DNA of 16,129 bases from NCBI GenBank assembly GCA_023436485.1, contig JAEZIU010000220.1, forward strand, positions 1 through 16,129. Reading direction: 5' to 3'. Source of the stretch: Bacillota bacterium (lineage in GTDB: Bacteria; Bacillota; Clostridia; Acetivibrionales; DSM-1351). The translations under genes were made by a program, and so were the position numbers. Numbering within the stretch: position 1 is the stretch's first letter; every line of letters starts with the position of its first letter. This document shows positions 1 to 6,961 of the stretch, piece after piece. The notes under the pieces are model-generated. The model ran no database searches. It worked only from the letters and a program-made list of their open reading frames with translations, and had not been told where the DNA came from.

Positions 1-5
1 TCCAT
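1..5 (-). CDS. First codon of a downstream CDS, probably the amino-acid ABC transporter ATPase (partial)
   Basis: On the minus strand an ATG (positions 5 to 3) follows a strong GGAGGG ribosome binding site (16 to 11) with a 5-nt gap, and lies 29 nt beyond the stop of the permease gene. Fewer than two codons are in the window, so the product cannot be read. In polar amino-acid ABC operons a GlnQ/HisP-type ATPase commonly follows the permease, so that identity is inferred from position only. Confidence 0.45.
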
Positions 6-34
6 ATATTCCCTCCAGATAAATCCCTTTTTAC

Positions 35-667
35 CTATCTATAGTAATTAAGCTTTTTCTCTGCAAACGAAAATGCCTGAGCCACAATAAGATTCATTAC
101 ATAATAGAAGACTCCGGCTACAAACAAGGGCTGTACCGAGGATACCGTACTCGAAGCATTTTGGGCAACTCTGAACATTTCTTCCACAGCGATTGCTGAA
201 ACAAGTGCAGTATCCTTAACAAGGGTTATTACTTCGTTGCTGATAGGCGGTAATACTCTCTTGACAACCTGAGGCAACACAATCTTAAAAAACACCTGTA
301 GTTTTGTAAAGCCCAGAACTTCTCCTGCTTCATACTGTCCTTTAGGAATAGACTCTATTCCGCCTCTGAATATTTCAGCAAAGTAAGCCGCATAATTAAG
401 TATAAATGCAATAACGGCAGCAGTAAATCTCCCCACTTTAGCATCAAAAAGATAGGACGGTGCAAAATAAACAACCAGCAGCTGCAGTATTAATGGCGTT
501 CCTCTCATTATTGAGATATAGATACTTGTAATTCCGCTAATAATTATGTGTTTTGATCTTCTACCAAAGGATACCAGAAGTCCTAAAGGTATTGCAAAAA
601 TAAGCGTTAGTGCAAATATTTGCAAAGAAACTACCATGCCCTCCAATAACAACAATACCAGCTTCAC
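35..667 (-). CDS. Polar amino-acid ABC transporter permease (HisM/GlnP family)
   Basis: This 210-residue inner-membrane protein would form the channel of an ABC importer for polar amino acids. It is almost entirely hydrophobic with about five membrane segments. It carries the family hallmark RGTPL (residues 55-59) and an EAA-type ATPase-contact loop (EAGEVLGFTKLQVFFKIVLP, about 113-132) followed by NEVITLVKDTAL, all typical of HisM/GlnP-like permeases of about 210-230 residues. The start is GTG at 667, chosen because GAGAGGGG lies about 8 nt upstream. It follows the binding-protein gene on the same strand, but a hairpin terminator at 802-826 separates the two, so it is probably expressed at a lower level. 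Substrate is not readable; glutamine, arginine, histidine or cystine are all possible. Confidence 0.93.
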   Translation of the reverse strand: MKLVLLLLEGMVVSLQIFALTLIFAIPLGLLVSFGRRSKHIIISGITSIYISIMRGTPLILQLLVVYFAPSYLFDAKVGRFTAAVIAFILNYAAYFAEIFRGGIESIPKGQYEAGEVLGFTKLQVFFKIVLPQVVKRVLPPISNEVITLVKDTALVSAIAVEEMFRVAQNASSTVSSVQPLFVAGVFYYVMNLIVAQAFSFAEKKLNYYR

Positions 668-801
668 TGATAAATCCCCTCTCCGTCATTAACTACGCCG
701 AGCCTTAACCCGTGCTTCTCTATTTTATATTACAATAGTGCAATTTTCTACATTTATAATGCATTATTTGTTACCATTTTGCAACTATTCACTTAAAAAC
801 A

Positions 802-826
802 GGGCCGATATATATTATATCAGCCC
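802..826 (-). terminator. Hairpin terminator/attenuator between binding-protein and permease genes
   Basis: GGGC-c-GATATA, loop TAT, TATATC-a-GCCC form a stem of ten pairs with one C/A mismatch. On the minus strand the stem is preceded by seven A and followed by TGTTTTTAAG; on the plus strand it is followed by seven T. It sits 52 nt past the stop of the binding-protein gene, so it could end most transcripts there and allow only partial read-through into the permease. Confidence 0.75.
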
Positions 827-877
827 TTTTTTTGAAGTTTGTGCATATGATCAAATTTTCTTGTAAGCGATTTAAAA

Positions 878-1747
878 TTACTTTTCTATAATAGATATAT
901 CCTTACCAAACCACTTGTTTGATATTTCACTTATCTTGCCATCTTTAGCCATTGCCTTTAGGGTATCATTTACCTGTGTCATCAGTTGAACATCACCTTT
1001 TCTGAAACCAACTCCATACTCCTCGGCAGCCAGTGATTCATCCAATATCCTGTATTTTTCACTATTCATCTTAATCTGATATCTTGCTACTATCTCATCC
1101 ATTACAACACCGTCGGTATTGCCGGTTTTCAGGTCCATAAGACACAGTGTGTTGTCCTTGAGTTCTACTACATCTTTCAGTGAATTCTTAAAATCAGTAT
1201 TTTTTTCTACTGCATCAGCAGCACTTGAGGTTGCCTGAAGTGAAACCGACTTTCCTTTAAGGTCTGACAGTGTATTGAACTTTGAATCAGCCATTACAAC
1301 AACCACCTGATTGTTTTTCATGTAAGGGTCTGAAAAAAGTATATTTTCTTTTCTTTCTTCGTTAATGGAAAAACCGTTCCAGATGCAATCTATGTTTCCG
1401 GTTTTTAATTCCTGATCCTTTGAATCCCAGTTAATGGGCTGAAGTGTTAGTTTAATGCCTAACCTTGATGCAACTTCCTTTGCAAGATCTATGTCATATC
1501 CTACTATATTATAATCTTCATCTCTGAATCCCATTGGAGGAAAACTCTCATCCAAGCCCAGTACCAGCTCACCCTTTTCCTTGACCTTGTCCCATGACTG
1601 ATCAACCGCTGTAGTGTTTGAAACAACTGAACTTTCACCAGCTGTACTTGAACTTTTTGAAGATTCACCGGGAGTTCCACATCCTGCAATAAAAAATGTC
1701 AATGCCATTGCACTGGCCAGAACCTTGATTATCCTGCCTTTTTTCAC
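878..1747 (-). CDS. Amino-acid ABC transporter substrate-binding lipoprotein (SBP family 3)
   Basis: A lipid-anchored extracellular binding protein that captures a polar amino acid and passes it to the permease at 35-667. The N-terminus is a classic lipoprotein signal peptide (basic MKKGR, hydrophobic core, lipobox FIAGC), followed by a Ser/Thr-rich linker and then the SBP_bac_3 fold: GELVLGLDESFPPMGF, GYDIDLAKEVASRLG, ERKENILFSDPYM and a C-terminal ISNKWFGKD. I chose GTG at 1747: GGGG at 1761-1758 is 10 nt upstream, whereas the longer TTG start at 1756 would leave only 1 nt. The mature protein is about 265 residues, normal for the family. Ligand specificity cannot be read from these motifs. 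A possible promoter lies at 1839-1866. Confidence 0.93.
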   Translation of the reverse strand: MKKGRIIKVLASAMALTFFIAGCGTPGESSKSSSTAGESSVVSNTTAVDQSWDKVKEKGELVLGLDESFPPMGFRDEDYNIVGYDIDLAKEVASRLGIKLTLQPINWDSKDQELKTGNIDCIWNGFSINEERKENILFSDPYMKNNQVVVVMADSKFNTLSDLKGKSVSLQATSSAADAVEKNTDFKNSLKDVVELKDNTLCLMDLKTGNTDGVVMDEIVARYQIKMNSEKYRILDESLAAEEYGVGFRKGDVQLMTQVNDTLKAMAKDGKISEISNKWFGKDISIIEK

Positions 1748-1838
1748 AATTACCAATCCCCTTTAACTAAAATAATGTTTTTAATTTTTTCTTTTTCTCT
1801 CTATTTCGATTTTCTTCTACATATTATTTTACTGCATA

Positions 1839-1866
1839 ACTTTAATAAAGTAAAGCAATAAGTCAA
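1839..1866 (-). promoter_or_regulatory. Possible sigma-A promoter of the amino-acid binding-protein gene
   Basis: On the minus strand TTGACT (1866-1861) is followed after 16 nt by TAAAGT (1844-1839), about 90 nt before the GTG start. The -35 matches the consensus at 5 of 6 positions and the -10 at 4 of 6. The region is AT-rich, so chance matches are likely. Confidence 0.35.
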
Positions 1867-1907
1867 TGAATTTATTTACATTTTATTTACTCAAATAAAT
1901 TGCAAGG

Positions 1908-1934
1908 ATATGTTGGGTTTGTACTGCATAAATT
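1908..1934 (+). promoter_or_regulatory. Candidate sigma-E-like (mother-cell) promoter for the M23/deacetylase pair
   Basis: ATA (1908-1910), 16 nt, then CATAAATT (1927-1934) fits the Bacillus sigma-E pattern ATA-N16-18-CATAnnnT. The predicted start would leave a leader of about 45 nt before the TTG codon at 1985. No good sigma-A pair was found at this place. The pattern is short and the DNA AT-rich, so this is suggestive only. Confidence 0.35.
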
Positions 1935-1984
1935 TAATTAGTAGATACTTGTCTTTCATTAAAACGGTTAAGAGGTGACTTTAT

Positions 1985-3022
1985 TTGGCTAGAACCAAGT
2001 TCTTTAAAATAACAATGTGTTTCGTTTTAATAGTTTGTATCCTTGCCGGGTCTACTGTAATACTTTTGAGAGATAATACAAATCAGGTATTATCGGTAAG
2101 TAACGAGGGATATATAAAATGGGTGGAATATAACGTGCCCTATGAGGCAATGGAGAAGGCATTAAGCATGGACGTGAAGTCCCATGAGAAACCTGTACAG
2201 CTCCACTGGGTTGAAATGTTGGCATATATTGCTACCAAATACGGCGGGAACTTTAAGAAGTATAAAGCAAAGGATTTGGAGGAGCTTGCCGACAAACTGA
2301 ATAAAGGCCAGACAATGGAGCAGCTGACTACAAATATGAAGCATTATAACTATTTCTATCAGGCTTATGATGCTATCCTTGGTAACTTTGTAGGTGAATA
2401 TGATGTTCAGGTAAAAGACCCCAGTGATAGTGAAAAGAAAATATGGCAGAAGAAGTATGGTTTAAAGGTCTTTTCTCCCATCGCCAGAGGCTACAGTTTC
2501 AGCCATTATGATGATTTTGGTAACAGCCGTTCCTTTGGTTTTTCCAGAAAGCACTTGGGCAACGACTTGATGGGCTCTATAGGAACCCCTATTATGGCAG
2601 TTGAATCCGGTATTGTCGAGGTAATGGGTTGGAATATGTACGGTGGATGGAGAATAGGTATCCGCAGCTTTGACCAGAAAAGATACTATTACTATGCACA
2701 TTTGAGGAAAGACAGACCGTTTCATGCAGACCTCTATGAAGGAAAGATTGTGAAGGCCGGAGATGTTATAGGATACCTTGGAATGACAGGCTACAGCACA
2801 CGTGAAAATGTTAACAACATTACCACACCTCATCTTCACTTTGGTATGCAGCTTATTTTCGATGAATCCCAAAAAGAAAGCAATAATGAAATCTGGATTG
2901 ATGTATACGACATTATAAACCTTCTTCAAAAAAACCGTTCGGCGGTTACAAAGGACGAAGAAACCCGTGATTTCTATCGTACTTATGACATTATTGAACC
3001 AAATATGAACTACCATTTTTAA
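1985..3022 (+). CDS. Membrane-anchored M23 (LytM-type) metallopeptidase
   Basis: A 345-residue protein predicted to cut peptidoglycan peptides outside the membrane. Residues 7-29 form one uncleaved-looking membrane anchor. Residues 40-160 are a region I do not recognise, rich in charged residues. A LytM/M23 domain occupies about 163-292. Its zinc ligands are visible: H190 and D194 in HLGNDLMG, and H285 in HLHFG, with H283 of that motif and H239 in YYAHL as the usual catalytic histidines, so the enzyme looks active. The start is TTG at 1985, chosen because AGAGGTG lies 7 nt upstream and the anchor begins immediately after. The deacetylase gene starts 26 nt downstream, so the two are probably co-transcribed. 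A role in spore or septal wall remodelling is plausible, as for SpoIIQ-like M23 proteins, but not shown. Confidence 0.9.
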   Translation: MARTKFFKITMCFVLIVCILAGSTVILLRDNTNQVLSVSNEGYIKWVEYNVPYEAMEKALSMDVKSHEKPVQLHWVEMLAYIATKYGGNFKKYKAKDLEELADKLNKGQTMEQLTTNMKHYNYFYQAYDAILGNFVGEYDVQVKDPSDSEKKIWQKKYGLKVFSPIARGYSFSHYDDFGNSRSFGFSRKHLGNDLMGSIGTPIMAVESGIVEVMGWNMYGGWRIGIRSFDQKRYYYYAHLRKDRPFHADLYEGKIVKAGDVIGYLGMTGYSTRENVNNITTPHLHFGMQLIFDESQKESNNEIWIDVYDIINLLQKNRSAVTKDEETRDFYRTYDIIEPNMNYHF

Positions 3023-3048
3023 GGTTTGTATAAATTGGAGGCTTTTAT

Positions 3049-3945
3049 ATGTATAACTTGTTTAACAATAAGATTATTAAATATATTTCACTTGTTTTTA
3101 TTATAATTTTAATTCTGATACTCCCTTTGGTCTTTATCCTGTCTGCTACAACCAGCGTTTTTGATGATGCACTTGAAAGTTTGGGCAAAGATAATGGAAT
3201 TAGAGTACCCATAGTAATGTACCATGGGACAATTCCGAAATCTAAGGACTTAGGTAAATATGTAATTACTCCTGCAGAACTGGAAAGTGATCTAAAATAT
3301 CTTAAAGACCATGATTATACTTCTGTAACCATGTCAGATCTTATAAACTATGTTTATAACGGTACGTCTCTTCCGCCCAAACCTGTTATGATCACCTTTG
3401 ATGACGGATATTATAATAATTATATATATGCAACGCCAATTCTTGAAAACTATAATGTGAGAGCCGTAATATCGGTTGTAGGAGAGTTTACGGAAAAATC
3501 AACCAAGATACCGGAAAACAATGTGCAATATTCATATGTAACATGGGAGCAAATTAAAAACATGCATGATTCAGGAATTTATGAGATACAAAATCATACA
3601 TTTAACCTCCACAGCTACGGCAAAAAAAGAATGGGTGCTAAAAAGAACAGGGACGAATCAATAGAAGCCTACAAAAACCTTTTATACTCAGATGTTGGAC
3701 TTCTTCAGCAAAAGTTGAAAGAATCTGCAGGCATTGAGCCTAATACCTTTACATATCCATTTGGCTATATCAGCAATGATTCAATTCCTATTTTAAAGGA
3801 AATGGGCTTTAAGGCAACTTTATCTTGTGCTGAAGGTGTTAATATCATTAACAGAAATAAAAATGATATTCTTTATGGCTTAAAGCGAAAAAATCGCCCC
3901 CACGGAGTTTCTACAGAAAGTTTCTTTAAAAAGTTCTGCCCGTAG
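3049..3945 (+). CDS. Membrane-anchored polysaccharide deacetylase (NodB/CE4 family)
   Basis: A 298-residue protein with one N-terminal membrane segment (about residues 10-32) and an extracellular NodB homology domain that would remove acetyl groups from a surface or wall polysaccharide. Motif 1 is TFDDG (116-120), giving the catalytic base and a metal-binding Asp (D118/D119). Motif 2 is H183 and H188 in HTFNLH, the metal-binding histidines. Motif 3 is TYPFG (235-239). All key residues are present, so it is likely active. GGAGG lies 7 nt before the ATG. It directly follows the M23 peptidase gene, and a peptidase-deacetylase pair points to peptidoglycan as substrate; the exact sugar is unknown. 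No clear terminator follows it. Confidence 0.92.
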   Translation: MYNLFNNKIIKYISLVFIIILILILPLVFILSATTSVFDDALESLGKDNGIRVPIVMYHGTIPKSKDLGKYVITPAELESDLKYLKDHDYTSVTMSDLINYVYNGTSLPPKPVMITFDDGYYNNYIYATPILENYNVRAVISVVGEFTEKSTKIPENNVQYSYVTWEQIKNMHDSGIYEIQNHTFNLHSYGKKRMGAKKNRDESIEAYKNLLYSDVGLLQQKLKESAGIEPNTFTYPFGYISNDSIPILKEMGFKATLSCAEGVNIINRNKNDILYGLKRKNRPHGVSTESFFKKFCP

Positions 3946-4020
3946 ATACCCATTTTTTCTCCTGTTGTGTGTAATTATCAAGGCAGCCACATTTTTATAA
4001 AATAAGGAGATTAATTACAT

Positions 4021-4059
4021 ATGAGTATTTTTGAAGCACTAAAAGACAGAAATCTGTAA
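4021..4059 (+). CDS. Possible 12-codon leader ORF (MSIFEALKDRNL)
   Basis: ATG with AAGGAG 11 nt upstream opens a 12-residue frame ending in TAA. It is followed by two hairpins (4074-4091 and 4100-4137) and then the gene at 4176. This could be a leader peptide, the remnant of a longer gene, or chance. The peptide has no run of one amino acid, so a classical attenuator is not evident. Confidence 0.25.
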   Translation: MSIFEALKDRNL

Positions 4060-4073
4060 TAATTCCATATTTT

Positions 4074-4091
4074 TAGGAGATATCACTCCTA
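4074..4091 (+). repeat. Short inverted repeat (TAGGAG/CTCCTA) in the leader of the gene at 4176
   Basis: TAGGAG, loop ATATCA, CTCCTA form a perfect 6-bp stem. The left arm contains a Shine-Dalgarno-like AGGAG with no start codon at a useful distance. No T-tract follows, so it does not look like a terminator. Confidence 0.5.
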
Positions 4092-4099
4092 TTATGTAA

Positions 4100-4137
4100 C
4101 CTTTTGTAATATTATTTAATATTATATATTACAAAGG
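4100..4137 (+). repeat. AT-rich inverted repeat upstream of the gene at 4176
   Basis: CCTTTTGTAATAT (4100-4112) pairs with ATATTACAAAGG (4126-4137) with a single bulged T, giving a 12-bp stem and a 13-nt AT loop. It lies 25 nt before the ribosome binding site. It could be an operator or an mRNA 5' structure. Without a T-tract it is a poor terminator. Confidence 0.5.
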
Positions 4138-4175
4138 ATTATGTAAACCTTTGAATTTAATAAGGAGTGAATTTT

Positions 4176-4685
4176 ATGCCAAATGGTGAATACTACTATT
4201 TTCATCATTCTAATGGGTCAGACGAACACGAAGGTTCATCCGGATCATGGTCAAGAAACAACAATGTTGTACTAAGTGCAAATACGGGAGGACTTGGACC
4301 ATTACCCGTAATTACGACTCTTTTTGCAGATCCGATTAATGTAGTTTCTACTACTATCGACACAACCGGACTGAGAAGAACTACTAATTTACTTCAGTTT
4401 ACAAGTATTATAAACCTACCCTTGGGGGTTTCAGTAACCTTCAACTTTGAGATTTTGCGTTCATCTGAAGATGGTTCAGCCGTTAAAGTCGGCCCTACCT
4501 ATACGTTCTCAACTATTGTTGACGTATTGGAGGCAGAATCCTTCAGTTTCCAATTTGTTGATGCTATGCTGGCTCCCGGCAACTACACTTATTCCGTACA
4601 GCTCTCTACAAATTCCATAATTGATATAACTCCGGGAGCATCAATTATGAATGCAACATTAAGTGTATTAGCAGTCGAAGGCTAA
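4176..4685 (+). CDS. Hypothetical beta-rich protein, possibly a DUF4489-like surface or spore-coat protein
   Basis: A 169-residue protein with no signal peptide or membrane segment. The first 35 residues are polar and rich in Ser, Gly, His and Asn (including DEHEGSSGSWS) and look disordered. The rest alternates hydrophobic and Ser/Thr residues as in a beta-sandwich: TTIDTTGL, LLQFTSIINL, GVSVTFNFEIL, GNYTYSVQLST, NATLSVLAVEG. The DTTGL...LLQFTSII pattern reminds me of clostridial DUF4489 proteins and of C-terminal domains of exosporium proteins, but I cannot confirm this. The start is ATG at 4176, since AAGGAG lies 8 nt upstream; a GTG at 4167 overlaps that site. It is a single-gene unit closed by a strong terminator at 4706-4739. 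No enzyme motif is visible. Confidence 0.75.
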   Translation: MPNGEYYYFHHSNGSDEHEGSSGSWSRNNNVVLSANTGGLGPLPVITTLFADPINVVSTTIDTTGLRRTTNLLQFTSIINLPLGVSVTFNFEILRSSEDGSAVKVGPTYTFSTIVDVLEAESFSFQFVDAMLAPGNYTYSVQLSTNSIIDITPGASIMNATLSVLAVEG

Positions 4686-4705
4686 TGCCATCCACTTCTC
4701 CTTCT

Positions 4706-4739
4706 GGCTGCTGCAAAATAGTTGCAGCAGCCTTTTTTT
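4706..4739 (+). terminator. Strong intrinsic terminator
   Basis: GGCTGCTGCAA, loop AATAG, TTGCAGCAGCC make a perfect 11-bp GC-rich stem (4706-4732) followed by seven T (4733-4739). It begins 20 nt past the stop of the gene at 4176-4685. Confidence 0.95.
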
Positions 4740-4857
4740 AATGCACATAAGTAACAAAAATTATTGAAGTAAACTTTAAATTATTTGCTATTTATGGTAT
4801 TAATAGTAATTAGTGTTATTTAATTATAGGAGATGAGAAATAAGGAGAATAAAATTA

Positions 4858-5124
4858 ATGAAAATAGGATGCCCTATATGTAACCAAAGACAGGAATTTA
4901 ATTTTAAGCTATTATTTAAAGAGAGATGTAATTCCTGTAATTCAAAATTTTACCTTCATTATAGCAAACCAATTAAATTATTCCGTTTTTTAGTGCAAAC
5001 TTTTATTATCTTTATTGGAATTTATTTTTCTACAACAAATTTCCAAAAACTATTACTCATCCCTCTTATTTTTGCATCTTTTATGATAACCGAAATTTTA
5101 TGCCTATTATCTTTAAAAGAATAA
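4858..5124 (+). CDS. Small zinc-ribbon membrane protein of unknown function
   Basis: An 88-residue protein. The N-terminal half carries two CxxC knuckles (C5/C8 in CPIC and C24/C27 in CNSC), the layout of a treble-clef or rubredoxin-like zinc ribbon. The C-terminal half has two hydrophobic segments (about 42-59 and 64-84) that should span the membrane, leaving the ribbon most likely in the cytoplasm. AAGGAG lies 10 nt before the ATG. It is monocistronic, between the terminator at 4706-4739 and a hairpin at 5162-5202, and noticeably more AT-rich than its neighbours. Small ribbon-plus-membrane proteins of this type are common orphans in Firmicutes. I do not recognise a function. Confidence 0.7.
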   Translation: MKIGCPICNQRQEFNFKLLFKERCNSCNSKFYLHYSKPIKLFRFLVQTFIIFIGIYFSTTNFQKLLLIPLIFASFMITEILCLLSLKE

Positions 5125-5161
5125 TGTATTGTATTGGTTATTTTAGCCCTCATAATCACTT

Positions 5162-5202
5162 TTTTTAACATTCGCAAGCTAGTTATGGCTTGTTGTTAAA
5201 AA
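5162..5202 (+). repeat. Hairpin-forming inverted repeat after the zinc-ribbon gene
   Basis: TTTTTAACA (5162-5170) pairs with TGTTAAAAA (5194-5202). Inside, GCAAGC (5174-5179) pairs with GCTTGT (5188-5193, one G-T), with a 3-nt bulge TTC and an 8-nt loop. It lies 37 nt past the stop at 5124. The T-run is on the 5' side of the stem on either strand, so it is not a normal intrinsic terminator but could protect a 3' end. Confidence 0.5.
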
Positions 5203-5255
5203 GTTATCATAGTTTCGTCTAATAATCTCTTTCATTGTATTAATTATATAAATCT

Positions 5256-5285
5256 TTAACCATTTCTGGATTATGTCTATATACT
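5256..5285 (+). promoter_or_regulatory. Possible sigma-A promoter of the NMT1/THI5-type ABC operon
   Basis: TTAACC (5256-5261), 18 nt, TATACT (5280-5285). The -10 matches 5 of 6 consensus positions and the -35 matches 4 of 6. It would give a leader of about 50 nt before the ATG at 5342. That leader contains an 8-bp inverted repeat, TGTATTAA (5285-5292) and TTAATACA (5314-5321), a possible operator. Confidence 0.4.
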
Positions 5286-5341
5286 GTATTAAGAGTTTGA
5301 GTTTGTATATAAATTAATACAAGTGGCGGGAGGTGTCTATT

Positions 5342-6112
5342 ATGTCTTATATAGTTGAAGTTAAAAACATCGGTATGAACTATCAATCACCAAATGGCGA
5401 AATTCCTGCCATCGCTGACATCAACATGAATATATCCAAGGGCGAATTTATTTGTATTGTCGGACCCAGCGGATGTGGCAAGTCAACGCTATTATCTATT
5501 ATCGCGGGACTTGTAAAGCCCTCTTACGGCAACATTGTTATAAATGGAGGCCGTAACAGTGAATGTCTGCAGCAAGTAGGGTATATGCTTCAAAAGGACT
5601 TTCTCTTTGAATGGAGCACTATTCTTGAGAATGTCATGTTGGGACTTGATATAAAGAAAGCCCTTACCCCTGAAAACAGGGAATATGTTTATAGTCTTCT
5701 TGATACATACGGACTCAGTGAATTTAAAGATAAATATCCTTCCCAACTGTCAGGAGGAATGCGGCAGCGTGCCGCCCTGATTAGAACTCTGGCTTTAAGG
5801 CCTGAAATACTTCTTTTAGATGAAGCATTTTCTGCCCTGGATTACCAGACCAGACTGGCAGTAACAGAGGATATATATTATATTATCAAGAAAGAAAACA
5901 AAACAGCAATTATGGTTACCCATGACATAGCTGAAAGTATAAGTATGGCTGACAGAATTTTTGTTCTTACTGGCAGGCCATCATCTATTAAAAGTGAGCA
6001 CAACATATCGTTATCCTGCAATGATGTAAGAACCCCCTTTAACAGTCGTGAAGCTCCCGAATTCAGGCACTATTTTAATTTAATATGGAAGGAGCTGGAT
6101 GTACATGTTTAA
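5342..6112 (+). CDS. ABC transporter ATPase, nitrate/sulfonate/thiamine-precursor class
   Basis: A 256-residue cytoplasmic ATPase that powers the importer encoded by the next two genes. Walker A is GPSGCGKST (41-49), the Q-loop Gln is in YMLQKD (Q84), the signature is LSGGMRQR (136-143), Walker B is ILLLDEAFSALD (D160, E161) and the switch His is H194 in VTHD. The LSGGM signature and the R-Q-R-A-A-L context are typical of the SsuB/TauB/ThiZ group. The start is ATG at 5342, 8 nt after GGAGG; a GTG at 5333 overlaps that ribosome site and is rejected. The gene overlaps the permease start by 14 nt, so the two are translationally coupled. Confidence 0.93.
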   Translation: MSYIVEVKNIGMNYQSPNGEIPAIADINMNISKGEFICIVGPSGCGKSTLLSIIAGLVKPSYGNIVINGGRNSECLQQVGYMLQKDFLFEWSTILENVMLGLDIKKALTPENREYVYSLLDTYGLSEFKDKYPSQLSGGMRQRAALIRTLALRPEILLLDEAFSALDYQTRLAVTEDIYYIIKKENKTAIMVTHDIAESISMADRIFVLTGRPSSIKSEHNISLSCNDVRTPFNSREAPEFRHYFNLIWKELDVHV

Positions 6113-6923
6113 GCGTAAACAAGAACCAAATATGTCTCAGGAAAGGCTTGAGTATCTTAAGTCCAAAAGACGGCGGAAAGTATCTGTCCTTGTAACACAA
6201 ATAGTGATTCTTGTGGTGTTTTTTGCACAGTGGGAGATACTTGCAAGGCTGAATATTGTAGACTCCTTTATTACAAGCCAGCCATCCCGTATTGTTAATA
6301 CCATAATCAATCTTTATAGGGAGGGACAGTTATTCCATCACATTGGTATTACATGCTGGGAAACCGTTGTAGGCTTTGTAGCAGGTACTGTGTTGGGTAC
6401 ATTGATTGCCGTGGTGCTTTGGTGGTCGGAGTTTTTATCAAAGGTGCTGGAACCATATCTCGTTATACTGAACAGCCTTCCCAAGATAGCTCTTGGGCCT
6501 ATTTTCATTGTTTGGTTCGGAGCAGGGACTTCTTCAATTATTATTATTGCCCTTGCCATATCCATTGTGGTATCTATTCTGGAAGTTCTCAACGGATTCA
6601 TGGCAACCGACGAAGAACAGATAAAGCTGGTGAAAACCTTCGGTGCCAGCAGGCTTCAGGTTTTCACAAAAGTTGTATTCCCTGCGAATCTCCCTGTAAT
6701 TATTAATTCGTTAAAAGTAAATGTTGGTCTTTCATGGGTAGGAGTTATTGTTGGTGAATTTCTGGTTTCAAAATCAGGACTTGGCTATCTCATAGTGTAT
6801 GGGGGGCAGGTTTTCAAGCTTGATTTGGTTATGGCAAGCGTTATTATACTATGTATTGCCGCAGGTATAATGTACCAAGCGGTTGTACTTCTTCAAAAAA
6901 TTCTTATAAAGAAACATATCTGA
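6099..6923 (+). CDS. ABC transporter permease, nitrate/sulfonate/thiamine-precursor class
   Basis: A 274-residue membrane protein of the binding-protein-dependent transport family (BPD_transp_1), the channel of the importer. A basic cytoplasmic N-tail (KSKRRRK) precedes about six membrane segments. The early motif SQPSRIVNTI and the EAA-type loop EEQIKLVKTFGASRLQVFTK followed by VVFPANLPVI (about 172-201) are typical of SsuC/TauC/ThiX-like permeases. AAGGAG lies 4 nt before the ATG at 6099 and 10 nt before a second ATG at 6105; either may be used. It overlaps the 3' end of the ATPase gene, and the binding-protein gene follows after 38 nt. Confidence 0.93.
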   Translation: MYMFKRKQEPNMSQERLEYLKSKRRRKVSVLVTQIVILVVFFAQWEILARLNIVDSFITSQPSRIVNTIINLYREGQLFHHIGITCWETVVGFVAGTVLGTLIAVVLWWSEFLSKVLEPYLVILNSLPKIALGPIFIVWFGAGTSSIIIIALAISIVVSILEVLNGFMATDEEQIKLVKTFGASRLQVFTKVVFPANLPVIINSLKVNVGLSWVGVIVGEFLVSKSGLGYLIVYGGQVFKLDLVMASVIILCIAAGIMYQAVVLLQKILIKKHI

Positions 6924-6961
6924 TACTGTTCTAAGTTTTATAAAAGAAAGGGGAGCTATTT

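Noticed and set aside
2462..3016. 184-codon open frame on the minus strand
   Set aside because: It lies wholly opposite the M23 peptidase gene, whose catalytic motifs are intact. Its translation has no recognisable domain and no ribosome binding site.
5204..5341. Possible TPP riboswitch ahead of the NMT1/THI5-like operon
   Set aside because: No CUGAGA-type core and no matching helices were found; only a short inverted repeat is present.
6353..6706. 117-codon plus-strand frame inside the permease gene
   Set aside because: It is out of frame with a permease that has an intact EAA loop and membrane segments.
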